The position numbers were made by a program, and so were the translations under genes. DNA of 5,230 nucleotides, from positions 1-5,230 of the forward strand of contig CAMCEP010000210.1 in NCBI GenBank assembly GCA_945873675.1. The letters run 5' to 3'. The stretch is from Asaia bogorensis. Its GTDB lineage: Bacteria; Pseudomonadota; Alphaproteobacteria; Acetobacterales; Acetobacteraceae. The notes under the pieces are model-generated. The model saw only the letters and a list, made by a program, of their open reading frames with translations, was not told where the DNA came from and did not search any database. Shown piece after piece: positions 1 through 5,230 of this stretch (the stretch's first letter is position 1; each line of letters begins with the position of its first letter).

Positions 1-684
1 GGATTCGAGAAGGATCACTTCAGGAAAGGCCAGCGTCATCGAGACAATCAAGGTGGAAGCGATATTGGGAAGCACATGACGCCCGTAGATCCGCCAGGGC
101 GAAGCACCAAGTCCACGCACCGCAGCGGCGTAGCCCTGCGCACCAGCGGCCAAGGCAAGTCCACGCGCAATCCGCGCATAGCGTTCCCAGGCATGCAAAC
201 CCAGAAGGCAAACCAGCAGAACCAGCGAATTGCCAAAGAACGCCAGTACCGCGAGCGCCAAAATCAGGAAGGGCAAGGATGCCGAAAAATCCACCAGTGC
301 CAAAACGGCCTGCTCAACCATTCCACGGAAATGTGCGGCAAGAAAGCCAAGTGATGTCCCGACCGCGGCACCAATGATAGTTGCACCGAACGCGATCAAA
401 AGGCTTGTACGGATTGAATAGATCAGACGGGAAAGTACATCCCGCCCCAATTCATCAGTCCCAAGCGGATGAATCCATGCGCCCCCGAACAGAATGGGCG
501 GCGAAAGCCGATTGCGCAAATCAAGTGCGGTATAGGCGTAAGGCGCAATCACATCAGCAAGCACCGCCACCGCCAGCATTAGCATCAACCAGGCCATGCC
601 AAAAATGACCAGTGCCGGCGGCGTCGCACGTCGGCGCTTGAGGGGCGCCGTGGATGCCGCCACGACAAGAGGCGCTTCAGGCAT
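1..684 (-). CDS. DppC/OppC-like ABC transporter permease, 3' end cut off by the window
   Basis: Second inner-membrane permease subunit of the importer, pairing with the DppB-like protein encoded just upstream. Translation of the complement from the ATG at 684 stays open for 228 codons to the window edge. A short basic cytoplasmic N-terminus (KRRR at residues 16-19) leads into a first membrane helix at about 24-47. A periplasmic segment follows with the family motif HPLGTDELGRD (72-82), then SIRTSL (90-95), then helices at about 96-117, 126-150 and 152-165. The coupling (EAA-type) loop that docks on the ATPase spans about 184-215, with G191 and LPN at 205-207. The last visible residues, FPEVILLES, match the start of the segment that in relatives continues into an LSFLGLG-like motif. 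Relatives are about 280-300 residues, so some 60-70 are missing. The start was chosen because it lies one base after the dppB-like stop and has GAAAGG upstream. No frameshift is seen. Confidence 0.93.
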   Translation of the reverse strand, partial: MPEAPLVVAASTAPLKRRRATPPALVIFGMAWLMLMLAVAVLADVIAPYAYTALDLRNRLSPPILFGGAWIHPLGTDELGRDVLSRLIYSIRTSLLIAFGATIIGAAVGTSLGFLAAHFRGMVEQAVLALVDFSASLPFLILALAVLAFFGNSLVLLVCLLGLHAWERYARIARGLALAAGAQGYAAAVRGLGASPWRIYGRHVLPNIASTLIVSMTLAFPEVILLES

Positions 685-685
685 A

Positions 686-1618
686 TCAGGCCGCCTTTCG
701 TGGCGCAGCACGCAGCCGCGGATCGAGCATGCCGTAGAGCAAATCAACAATGAGGTTTGCGCAAACCATGGTTATGGCCACCAGCAACAAGATGCATTGC
801 ACAACGGCAAGATCACGATTGGCGACTGCCACGACAAGCAACCGACCAACACCGGGCCAGGAGAAGACGCTTTCCACCACCACCGCACCCGCGATCAATG
901 TGCCGACCATGAAACCGATGATGGTGACCGTTGGGATGGCAGCATTCGGCAAAGCATGACCTGTAACTACAGCGCGCCATGGCACGCCTTTCGCGCTGGC
1001 GGTCCGAATATAGGGCTGCCCCAGAACCTCAAGCATGGCGCTCCGCGTGAAACGTGCCAGCACCGCAGCACCACCAAGCCCAAGCGTGATCACCGGCAGA
1101 ATGCCGTGGCGCCAACTTTCCTGCCCACCTGATGGAAGCCAACCAAGCTGCACAGCGAAAACCAACACAAGCAGCAGGCCAAGTACAAAGGAAGGAACGG
1201 TAAAACCAGCCACGGCGATGATCATGACCACGCGATCAGCAAGGGAATTACGATGCAGCGCGGCATAAATGCCCGCCGGAATGCCAAGGCAGATTTTGAT
1301 GGCGAGCGCCGGTAGGGTCAGCGCAAGGGTGGCAGGAATCCGTTCAGTTACCAGCACAATGGCATCACGCCCATCGCGCATGGATCGCCCCAGATCGCCC
1401 TGCAATATCGCCCAAAAATAGGAGAAATACTGAACCCAAATCGGTTCATCCAAGCCCCAGGCCGTACGAAAGGCATCAACCGCTTCAGGGGGTGCATCAG
1501 CGCCCATGATGATCTGCGCGGGATCGCCGGATAGGCGCAGCACAATAAAGGCAAAGGTCACCACCATGGCGATGGTAAGCGCAGCGCGCGCGAAGCGAGA
1601 GGCAATAAAGCGAAGCAT
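686..1618 (-). CDS. DppB/OppB-like ABC transporter permease
   Basis: Inner-membrane permease subunit, 310 residues, the normal length for the DppB family. It should form the translocation channel with the DppC-like protein. Visible features in order: first helix at about 9-29; the family motif LRLSGDP (27-33); a periplasmic segment with WGLDEP (54-59) and GDLGRSM (74-80); five further hydrophobic helices at about 96-120, 130-158, 172-190, 230-252 and 270-293. The coupling (EAA-type) loop spans about 203-235, with YIRTASAKG (203-211) and LPN (223-225), and would contact one of the ATPases. Near the C-terminus are VFSWPGVGRL (251-260) and LDPRLR (298-303), both typical of DppB/OppB. The ATG at 1618 directly follows the TGA of the DppF-like gene and has a strong Shine-Dalgarno sequence. 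Family assignment is secure; whether it belongs to a dipeptide, oligopeptide, nickel or other PepT-class system is not. Confidence 0.96.
   Translation of the reverse strand: MLRFIASRFARAALTIAMVVTFAFIVLRLSGDPAQIIMGADAPPEAVDAFRTAWGLDEPIWVQYFSYFWAILQGDLGRSMRDGRDAIVLVTERIPATLALTLPALAIKICLGIPAGIYAALHRNSLADRVVMIIAVAGFTVPSFVLGLLLVLVFAVQLGWLPSGGQESWRHGILPVITLGLGGAAVLARFTRSAMLEVLGQPYIRTASAKGVPWRAVVTGHALPNAAIPTVTIIGFMVGTLIAGAVVVESVFSWPGVGRLLVVAVANRDLAVVQCILLLVAITMVCANLIVDLLYGMLDPRLRAAPRKAA
694..699 (-). promoter_or_regulatory. Ribosome binding site for the DppC-like gene
   Basis: On the minus strand GAAAGG lies 9 nt before the ATG at 684. It is formed by the Arg-Lys codons at the end of the DppB-like gene, so the upstream gene's C-terminus doubles as the downstream Shine-Dalgarno sequence. 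The match is moderate, and the stop and start are separated by one base (TGA-T-ATG), so re-initiation by terminating ribosomes is likely to contribute. Confidence 0.55.
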
Positions 1619-2629
1619 TCAGGCGGCCTCCTTCCCTGTAAGCCCATCTCCCGCGGCGACTTCGCCATGCGCGACATGGCAAGCGATAAGCCGCCCATCA
1701 GCACGGGGTTTTAAAACCGGCGCTTCACGCGCACAAAGGCTATTGGCTACAGGGCACCGGGGATGAAAGGCGCAACCCGATGGTCGGTCCGCCGGATTGG
1801 GTGGATCGCCCTGCAGCACAATGCGCTGGCCCGATCGACCAGGATGCGGAATGGCGGAAACCAGCGCGCGTGAATAAGGATGCGCCGGATCATGCAGCAC
1901 TGCATCGGGCTCCCCTTCTTCCACAATTCGGCCGAGATACATGACTGCGACACGGTGGCTTACTTGCCGAACAGCGCGCAGATCATGACTCACGAAGAGC
2001 ATCGCCGTACCAAATTGCTCCTGTAAATCAAGCAGCAGATTCATAACCTGCGCCTGGATCGAAACATCAAGCGCGCTGATCGGTTCATCACAGACCAGCA
2101 AGGCGGGGTCGGTCGCCAGAGCGCGCGCAAGCACCGCGCGTTGACGCTGACCGCCGGAAAGCTCATGCGGGTAACGCGCACCCTGATCTGGCCGAAGGCC
2201 AACGGCGCGCAGCAGCGCCTCAACGCGGGCTGAGCGATCAGACGCAGCGCCGATGCCGTGAATGTCGAGTGGTTCTGCGATTTGTGTTGCAATCGGCAAT
2301 CGGCGATCCAGGGCACCCAGCGGGTCCTGAAACACCATTTGCATGCGCGCGCGCAGTTTCCGCCAGGCTGTGCTGCCCGGTTGCGGCATGCTGGCGCCTT
2401 CAAAGCTGACACGCCCCGCGTCAGGCGCTTCCATGCCAAGCACCAGGCGACCCGTGGTGGATTTGCCACATCCGGATTCACCCACCAGACCCAGGGTGCG
2501 TCCCCGTTCCAACCGAAGCGAAACCCCATCCACCGCACGGACCTCAACCGCATGGCCAAAGATACCGCGCCGCATCGCATAACGACGAACCAAGCCTTCC
2601 GCTTCCAGTAAAACGCCGCCGGGTTTCAT
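1619..2629 (-). CDS. DppF/OppF-like ABC transporter ATP-binding protein
   Basis: Cytoplasmic ATPase, 336 residues, predicted to pair with the DppD-like protein and drive transport. Visible motifs: Walker A GESGCGKST (50-58), Q-loop FQDP (100-103), signature LSGGQRQR (157-164), Walker B ALLVCDE (176-182), D-loop SALD (185-188) and switch histidine H215 in SHD. All catalytic positions are intact. The C-terminal oligopeptide/dipeptide ATPase extension holds YLGRIVEEG (231-239), HPYSRAL (250-256) and four cysteines at 286, 292, 299 and 317, the arrangement that binds [4Fe-4S] in characterised Dpp/Opp ATPases. The 'MRRGIFG' stretch before the first conserved glycine-rich region and the missing MM start distinguish it from the D-type partner and fit the F type. 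Just after the Q-loop the usual S-L-N-P-R-type sequence reads GALDRRLPI. The ATG at 2629 overlaps the preceding stop as ATGA; upstream there is only a weak GTGAAAG, so coupling probably sets its translation. Confidence 0.96.
   Translation of the reverse strand: MKPGGVLLEAEGLVRRYAMRRGIFGHAVEVRAVDGVSLRLERGRTLGLVGESGCGKSTTGRLVLGMEAPDAGRVSFEGASMPQPGSTAWRKLRARMQMVFQDPLGALDRRLPIATQIAEPLDIHGIGAASDRSARVEALLRAVGLRPDQGARYPHELSGGQRQRAVLARALATDPALLVCDEPISALDVSIQAQVMNLLLDLQEQFGTAMLFVSHDLRAVRQVSHRVAVMYLGRIVEEGEPDAVLHDPAHPYSRALVSAIPHPGRSGQRIVLQGDPPNPADRPSGCAFHPRCPVANSLCAREAPVLKPRADGRLIACHVAHGEVAAGDGLTGKEAA
1627..1633 (-). promoter_or_regulatory. Strong ribosome binding site for the DppB-like gene
   Basis: AAGGAGG on the minus strand, 8 nt before the ATG at 1618, is a near-perfect anti-16S match at ideal spacing. 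It lies inside the coding sequence of the DppF-like gene, formed by its Lys333-Glu334 codons plus the first base of Ala335. It is the best Shine-Dalgarno match in the window, so the membrane subunits may be initiated independently as well as by coupling. Confidence 0.8.
2626..2629 (-). other. ATGA stop/start overlap between the two ATPase genes
   Basis: The TGA of the DppD-like gene (2628-2626) overlaps the ATG of the DppF-like gene (2629-2627) by the classic 4-nt ATGA arrangement. No good Shine-Dalgarno sequence precedes it, so the DppF-like subunit is likely made by termination-reinitiation. That would suit a 1:1 heterodimer. Confidence 0.85.
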
Positions 2630-3606
2630 GCGGGTACGCTTTCACGTGGCATAGCCGCTTGCGTCACCTTTAGGCAGGCTGCGCGGTGAGTTGCGGCAAG
2701 AGCTTCCAATCCAGGCACAGCCGCATCACAGGCCCCCACACGGTGCGCGCAGCGCGGTGCAAAGGCACAGCCCGGTGGCATTGCCCAGGGTTCAGGAACA
2801 CCGCCAGGTATTGCAGCAAGCCGCCGCCGCGGCCCATCCATTGGCGGCAAAGCGCCTAGCAAGCCTTGCGTGTAGGGATGCGCGGCGGCCGAAAAAAGTC
2901 GGCCGATCGGTGCTTCTTCCACAATGCGCCCCGCATACATCACGGCTACGCGTTCGCAGGATTCAGCCACAACGCCGAGATCATGACTGATGAGCACCAA
3001 GGTCATCCCCATATGGCGCCGCAGATCCTTCAAAAGCTCAAGGATCTGAGCCTGGATCGTCACATCAAGGGCCGTGGTTGGTTCATCCGCCACCAGCAAC
3101 TCAGGTTGCCCGGCAAGCGCAATAGCAATCATGACACGTTGATTCTGGCCGCCTGACAATTCATGCGGATAGGCATCCAAGCGCCGCGCGGCATCTGGGA
3201 TGCCAACAAGATCAAGCAGCCGCTTTGCTTCGATGCGTGCAGCTTGCCCCATAATATTCCTATGTAAGGCGAGCGCCTCCGTGATCTGCTTGCCAATCCT
3301 GTGTACAGGATTGAGGCTACTTGCCGGGTCTTGAAAGATCATCGCGATACGCCCGCCACGCACCCGTTCAAGCGTGGCCGGCGGCGCTCCGATCAATTCC
3401 TGGCCATCCAGTACCACGCTACCACTGATGCGCGCCTTGCCAGGCAATAGCCCAAGGGCGGCGAGCCAGGTCACGGACTTGCCGCAGCCGCTCTCCCCAA
3501 CCAAGCCAACCGCCTCACCCTTCATGATGGCAAGGTCAATGCCACGCAGCGCTTGCGCGCCATCAAAGGCAACCGAAAGCCCAGAAAGGCGAACCAACGG
3601 CATCAT
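2626..3606 (-). CDS. DppD/OppD-like ABC transporter ATP-binding protein
   Basis: Cytoplasmic ATPase, 326 residues, a typical length for DppD/OppD. Visible motifs: Walker A GESGCGKS (37-44), Q-loop FQDPASSLNP (91-100), signature LSGGQNQRV (150-158), Walker B LLVADE (170-175), D-loop TALD (178-181) and switch histidine H208 in SHDLGVVAE. All ATPase positions are intact. In D-type relatives the signature usually reads LSGGMRQRV, so the QN variant is mildly unusual. The C-terminal extension contains MYAGRIVE (223-230), HPYTQGLL (243-250), the IPGGVPEP segment (266-273) and four cysteines at 280, 286, 293 and 311, expected to bind [4Fe-4S]. The gene starts in ATGATG: the first ATG (3606) overlaps the binding-protein stop as ATGA; the second (3603) would give a protein one residue shorter. 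No clear Shine-Dalgarno sequence is seen. The best interpretation is one half of a DppD-DppF heterodimer. Confidence 0.96.
   Translation of the reverse strand: MMPLVRLSGLSVAFDGAQALRGIDLAIMKGEAVGLVGESGCGKSVTWLAALGLLPGKARISGSVVLDGQELIGAPPATLERVRGGRIAMIFQDPASSLNPVHRIGKQITEALALHRNIMGQAARIEAKRLLDLVGIPDAARRLDAYPHELSGGQNQRVMIAIALAGQPELLVADEPTTALDVTIQAQILELLKDLRRHMGMTLVLISHDLGVVAESCERVAVMYAGRIVEEAPIGRLFSAAAHPYTQGLLGALPPMDGPRRRLAAIPGGVPEPWAMPPGCAFAPRCAHRVGACDAAVPGLEALAATHRAACLKVTQAAMPRESVPA
3601..3606 (-). other. Tandem start codons ATGATG overlapping the upstream stop
   Basis: The minus-strand ATGATG contains two in-frame starts for the DppD-like gene and, between them, the TGA (3605-3603) that ends the binding-protein gene. 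The first start gives a 4-nt ATGA overlap; the second shares one base with the stop (TGATG). Sequence alone does not decide between them, and the product differs by one methionine. Confidence 0.8.
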
Positions 3607-5207
3607 GCACCAACACGCAGATTGCCAGGGCCAAACATCATCGCCCAGCCGGACGAAGCGCGCCAGCCAATATCGCGCCTTTTCGCAGTGAAGGCAGCCG
3701 CATGGTGCAGCGTGATATAGCCAGGATCTTCACGTTCAACGATAGTGAGCACGCGGCGGAACAATTCCCGGCGGCGCGCAAGATCTGTCTCTGCTTCCAA
3801 GGCAGTGGAGATCTGATTGAAATCCTCGCTCGCCCATTCACCGGTGCGTTCTGCTTCCGTGCGCGGCCCAAAGCTGCGCAGCAGCCCGGCCACGGGATCG
3901 CCAAACACCGATGTATTGGACCAATCGCGCACACCACGACCAGGCGTGCGTTCCGTCACCTGAGCAAAATTTTCCTTCATTTCGATTGCAACATTGATGC
4001 CGACACTGCGCCACATCTCAACCATGATCTGCGCATTGGCGACCTGATTGGTGTAGTAGTTATTGAGCAAGCGATAGGGGATGGGTTGGCCCCGATAATT
4101 GGCTTCACGCAGCAGGCGGCGGGCCTCGGCAGGGTCAAATCGGGGGTTCTCCCAATCCGCCAGAAACATCTCCCCATAGCTTTCCATTTGCATGCCGCGC
4201 GGGATTTTGGTGCGGCCGGCCCAAAGCGCGTCCACCAGAACTTGCCGGTCTATGGCATGCGTCATGGCGCGGCGGATGCGCGCATCAGCAAGAACGGGAT
4301 GCGTCTTGTCAAAAGCGAGTTTGCGGATATTGTTGATCGGGCTTCCCAAAACCTCGAAACGCGGATTGCGTTCCACCACCGTGATCTGATCTGGCGGCAC
4401 ATCACAGGCGAAATCATATTCACCTGAGAAAAGCCCGTTGAGTCGCCCGGAGACTTCCGGTACTTCAACGAAGCGCAGGCGCCGTGCTGGCGGGCGGCCG
4501 CCCCAATATTCATCATGCGCTTCAAGAACCAGAAGCGTATCTGGGCGGAATTCCGCAATACGATAAGGGCCAGTGCCGATAGGCGTGCGCCCCCAAGAGA
4601 GCCAGCTTTCGGAACGCCCAAAGGCAGCGCGAGAAAAGATAGCGCCTACACTCTGGGCGATGCGTCCTTCCAAGGTCACATCAGGAAGCCGATTGACAAA
4701 GCGAATGGTCTGCTGATCCAGAATCTCGATCCGCTCAAGCCCTGGATAGGTGCGCCGGCCAACCGCAACAACTTCCGCGGGCGGTTCCTTCGTCGCGGTC
4801 CCGGCCAGCACGGTGCTGCGCCCGGCGCCAGTCGCACCCTGCGTACCGAAAAGACGTTCGTTGAAGGAAAAGACCACATCTTCGGCCGTTAGTAGACTGC
4901 CATCGTGGAACTTGACATTCTGCCGCAAGGTAAGGTCGAGCGTGCGCGCATCAACGCGCTTCCAAGATGTGGCCAATCCAGGCACCAGGGCGGCATTATT
5001 GAGCCAATCCGTGCCAATCAATTGTTCCGAGTAAAGCCCATGAATACGAAAGCCAACATTGGATTGTTCGCGCGGCGGTTCAAACGTGTTGGAATTGGAA
5101 AGGCGCTGGACGGCGATGGTCAAGACGGGGCGGTTATCAGCCTGCGCCAGCGCGGGGGCCGCAAGAAGACCAGGTGCCAGCAAGGCGGCACGGCGAGAGA
5201 TCAGCAT
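3603..5207 (-). CDS. Family-5 extracellular solute-binding protein of a peptide/opine/nickel-class ABC transporter
   Basis: Periplasmic receptor, 534 residues, the usual length for the family. The N-terminus MLISRRAALLAPG continues into a hydrophobic, alanine-rich signal ending APALAQA; cleavage after A21 or A23 is plausible. SRR at 4-6 before the hydrophobic stretch suggests Tat export. There is no lipobox cysteine, so it should be soluble. Family features: GLATSWKRVD (77-86), LRQNVKFHDG (94-103) with TAEDVVFSF (107-115), IGTGPYRI (210-217), EAHDEYWGGRPP (229-240), an RRAMTHAIDR segment (312-321) and DPAEARRLL (358-366). A segment of about 40 residues (120-160) between the DVVFSF motif and IEILDQQTIRF looks longer than in classical DppA. 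The ligand region W429 to D437-P438 reads WSNTSVFGDP and seems to lack the aspartate of the DppA-type WTGDNGDP, so the substrate may not be a peptide. It is first in the operon. The ATG at 5207 fits both signal peptide and a moderate GGGGAA upstream. Confidence 0.94.
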   Translation of the reverse strand: MLISRRAALLAPGLLAAPALAQADNRPVLTIAVQRLSNSNTFEPPREQSNVGFRIHGLYSEQLIGTDWLNNAALVPGLATSWKRVDARTLDLTLRQNVKFHDGSLLTAEDVVFSFNERLFGTQGATGAGRSTVLAGTATKEPPAEVVAVGRRTYPGLERIEILDQQTIRFVNRLPDVTLEGRIAQSVGAIFSRAAFGRSESWLSWGRTPIGTGPYRIAEFRPDTLLVLEAHDEYWGGRPPARRLRFVEVPEVSGRLNGLFSGEYDFACDVPPDQITVVERNPRFEVLGSPINNIRKLAFDKTHPVLADARIRRAMTHAIDRQVLVDALWAGRTKIPRGMQMESYGEMFLADWENPRFDPAEARRLLREANYRGQPIPYRLLNNYYTNQVANAQIMVEMWRSVGINVAIEMKENFAQVTERTPGRGVRDWSNTSVFGDPVAGLLRSFGPRTEAERTGEWASEDFNQISTALEAETDLARRRELFRRVLTIVEREDPGYITLHHAAAFTAKRRDIGWRASSGWAMMFGPGNLRVGA

Positions 5208-5215
5208 AAGTCAGG

Positions 5216-5221
5216 TTCCCC
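5216..5221 (-). promoter_or_regulatory. Probable ribosome binding site for the solute-binding protein gene
   Basis: GGGGAA on the minus strand lies 8 nt before the ATG at 5207, a reasonable though imperfect Shine-Dalgarno match. Only 23 bases upstream of the start are inside the window, so no promoter or operator can be judged and it is unknown whether this is the first gene of the transcript. Confidence 0.45.
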
Positions 5222-5230
5222 AATTTGAGG

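Noticed and set aside
596..1132. Plus-strand open frame of 178 codons
   Set aside because: It is antisense to the permease genes, has a His/Gln/Arg-rich low-complexity composition and no recognisable motif.
1616..1621. Possible transcription break between ATPase and permease genes
   Set aside because: Stop and start are directly adjacent and I saw no GC-rich hairpin followed by a T run on the minus strand, so a terminator is not supported.
2340..2355. 16-bp alternating purine-pyrimidine tract that could form Z-DNA
   Set aside because: It sits inside the DppF-like ATPase where it encodes an Arg-Ala-Arg-Met stretch. Codon use in GC-rich DNA explains it without a structural role.
2626..3606. 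Fused two-domain ATPase (as in GsiA or YejF) broken by a frameshift
   Set aside because: Each ATPase has its own complete N-terminus, full motif set and C-terminal cysteine extension at normal length, and the ATGA junction is a normal gene boundary.
3702..4427. Plus-strand open frame of 241 codons
   Set aside because: It lies wholly antisense to the well-supported solute-binding protein gene and its translation has no recognisable domain. It is a by-product of GC-rich codon structure.
4262..4621. Second minus-strand frame inside the binding-protein gene
   Set aside because: It is out of frame within a gene whose own frame matches its family throughout, and no ribosome binding site or domain supports it.
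5208..5230. Promoter or operator upstream of the binding-protein gene
   Set aside because: Only 23 bases are available and they contain the likely ribosome binding site. There is too little sequence to judge.

Overview
The window carries most of one operon for a peptide/opine/nickel-class (PepT, Dpp/Opp-like) ABC importer. All genes lie on the minus strand, so transcription runs from the right edge towards position 1. Four genes are complete: a family-5 solute-binding protein (5207 to 3603), a DppD/OppD-like ATPase (3606 to 2626), a DppF/OppF-like ATPase (2629 to 1619) and a DppB-like permease (1618 to 686). A fifth, a DppC-like permease, starts at 684 and runs off the left edge after 228 codons; I translated it by hand from the complement. 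No RNA gene, mobile element, CRISPR array or regulator gene is visible, and no gap longer than a few bases separates the genes.

The parts form a complete importer. The exported binding protein would capture substrate in the periplasm and deliver it to a DppB-DppC heterodimer in the inner membrane, powered by the DppD-DppF ATPase heterodimer in the cytoplasm. Both ATPases keep Walker A, Q-loop, LSGGQ, Walker B and H-loop motifs. Both also carry a C-terminal four-cysteine motif, C-x5-C-x6-C-x17-C, the type that binds a [4Fe-4S] cluster in characterised Dpp/Opp ATPases. Both permeases have the cytoplasmic coupling (EAA-type) loop.

The genes are packed unusually tightly: two 4-nt ATGA overlaps, one TGA directly abutting ATG, and one junction with a single base between stop and start. 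This predicts translational coupling. The order (binding protein, ATPase, ATPase, permease, permease) differs from the E. coli dppABCDF order.

The organism is probably a Gram-negative alphaproteobacterium: the binding protein has a cleavable, possibly Tat-type signal without a lipobox, and the DNA is moderately GC-rich (about 52 to 72 % in four lines I counted). The overall look of the binding protein suggests Rhodospirillales/Acetobacteraceae, but that is an impression, not a demonstrated assignment. The substrate cannot be named; the binding protein seems to lack the aspartate used by peptide-binding members to hold the peptide amino group. I see no sign of a previously undescribed system; this is a conventional transporter locus with a few details worth checking.
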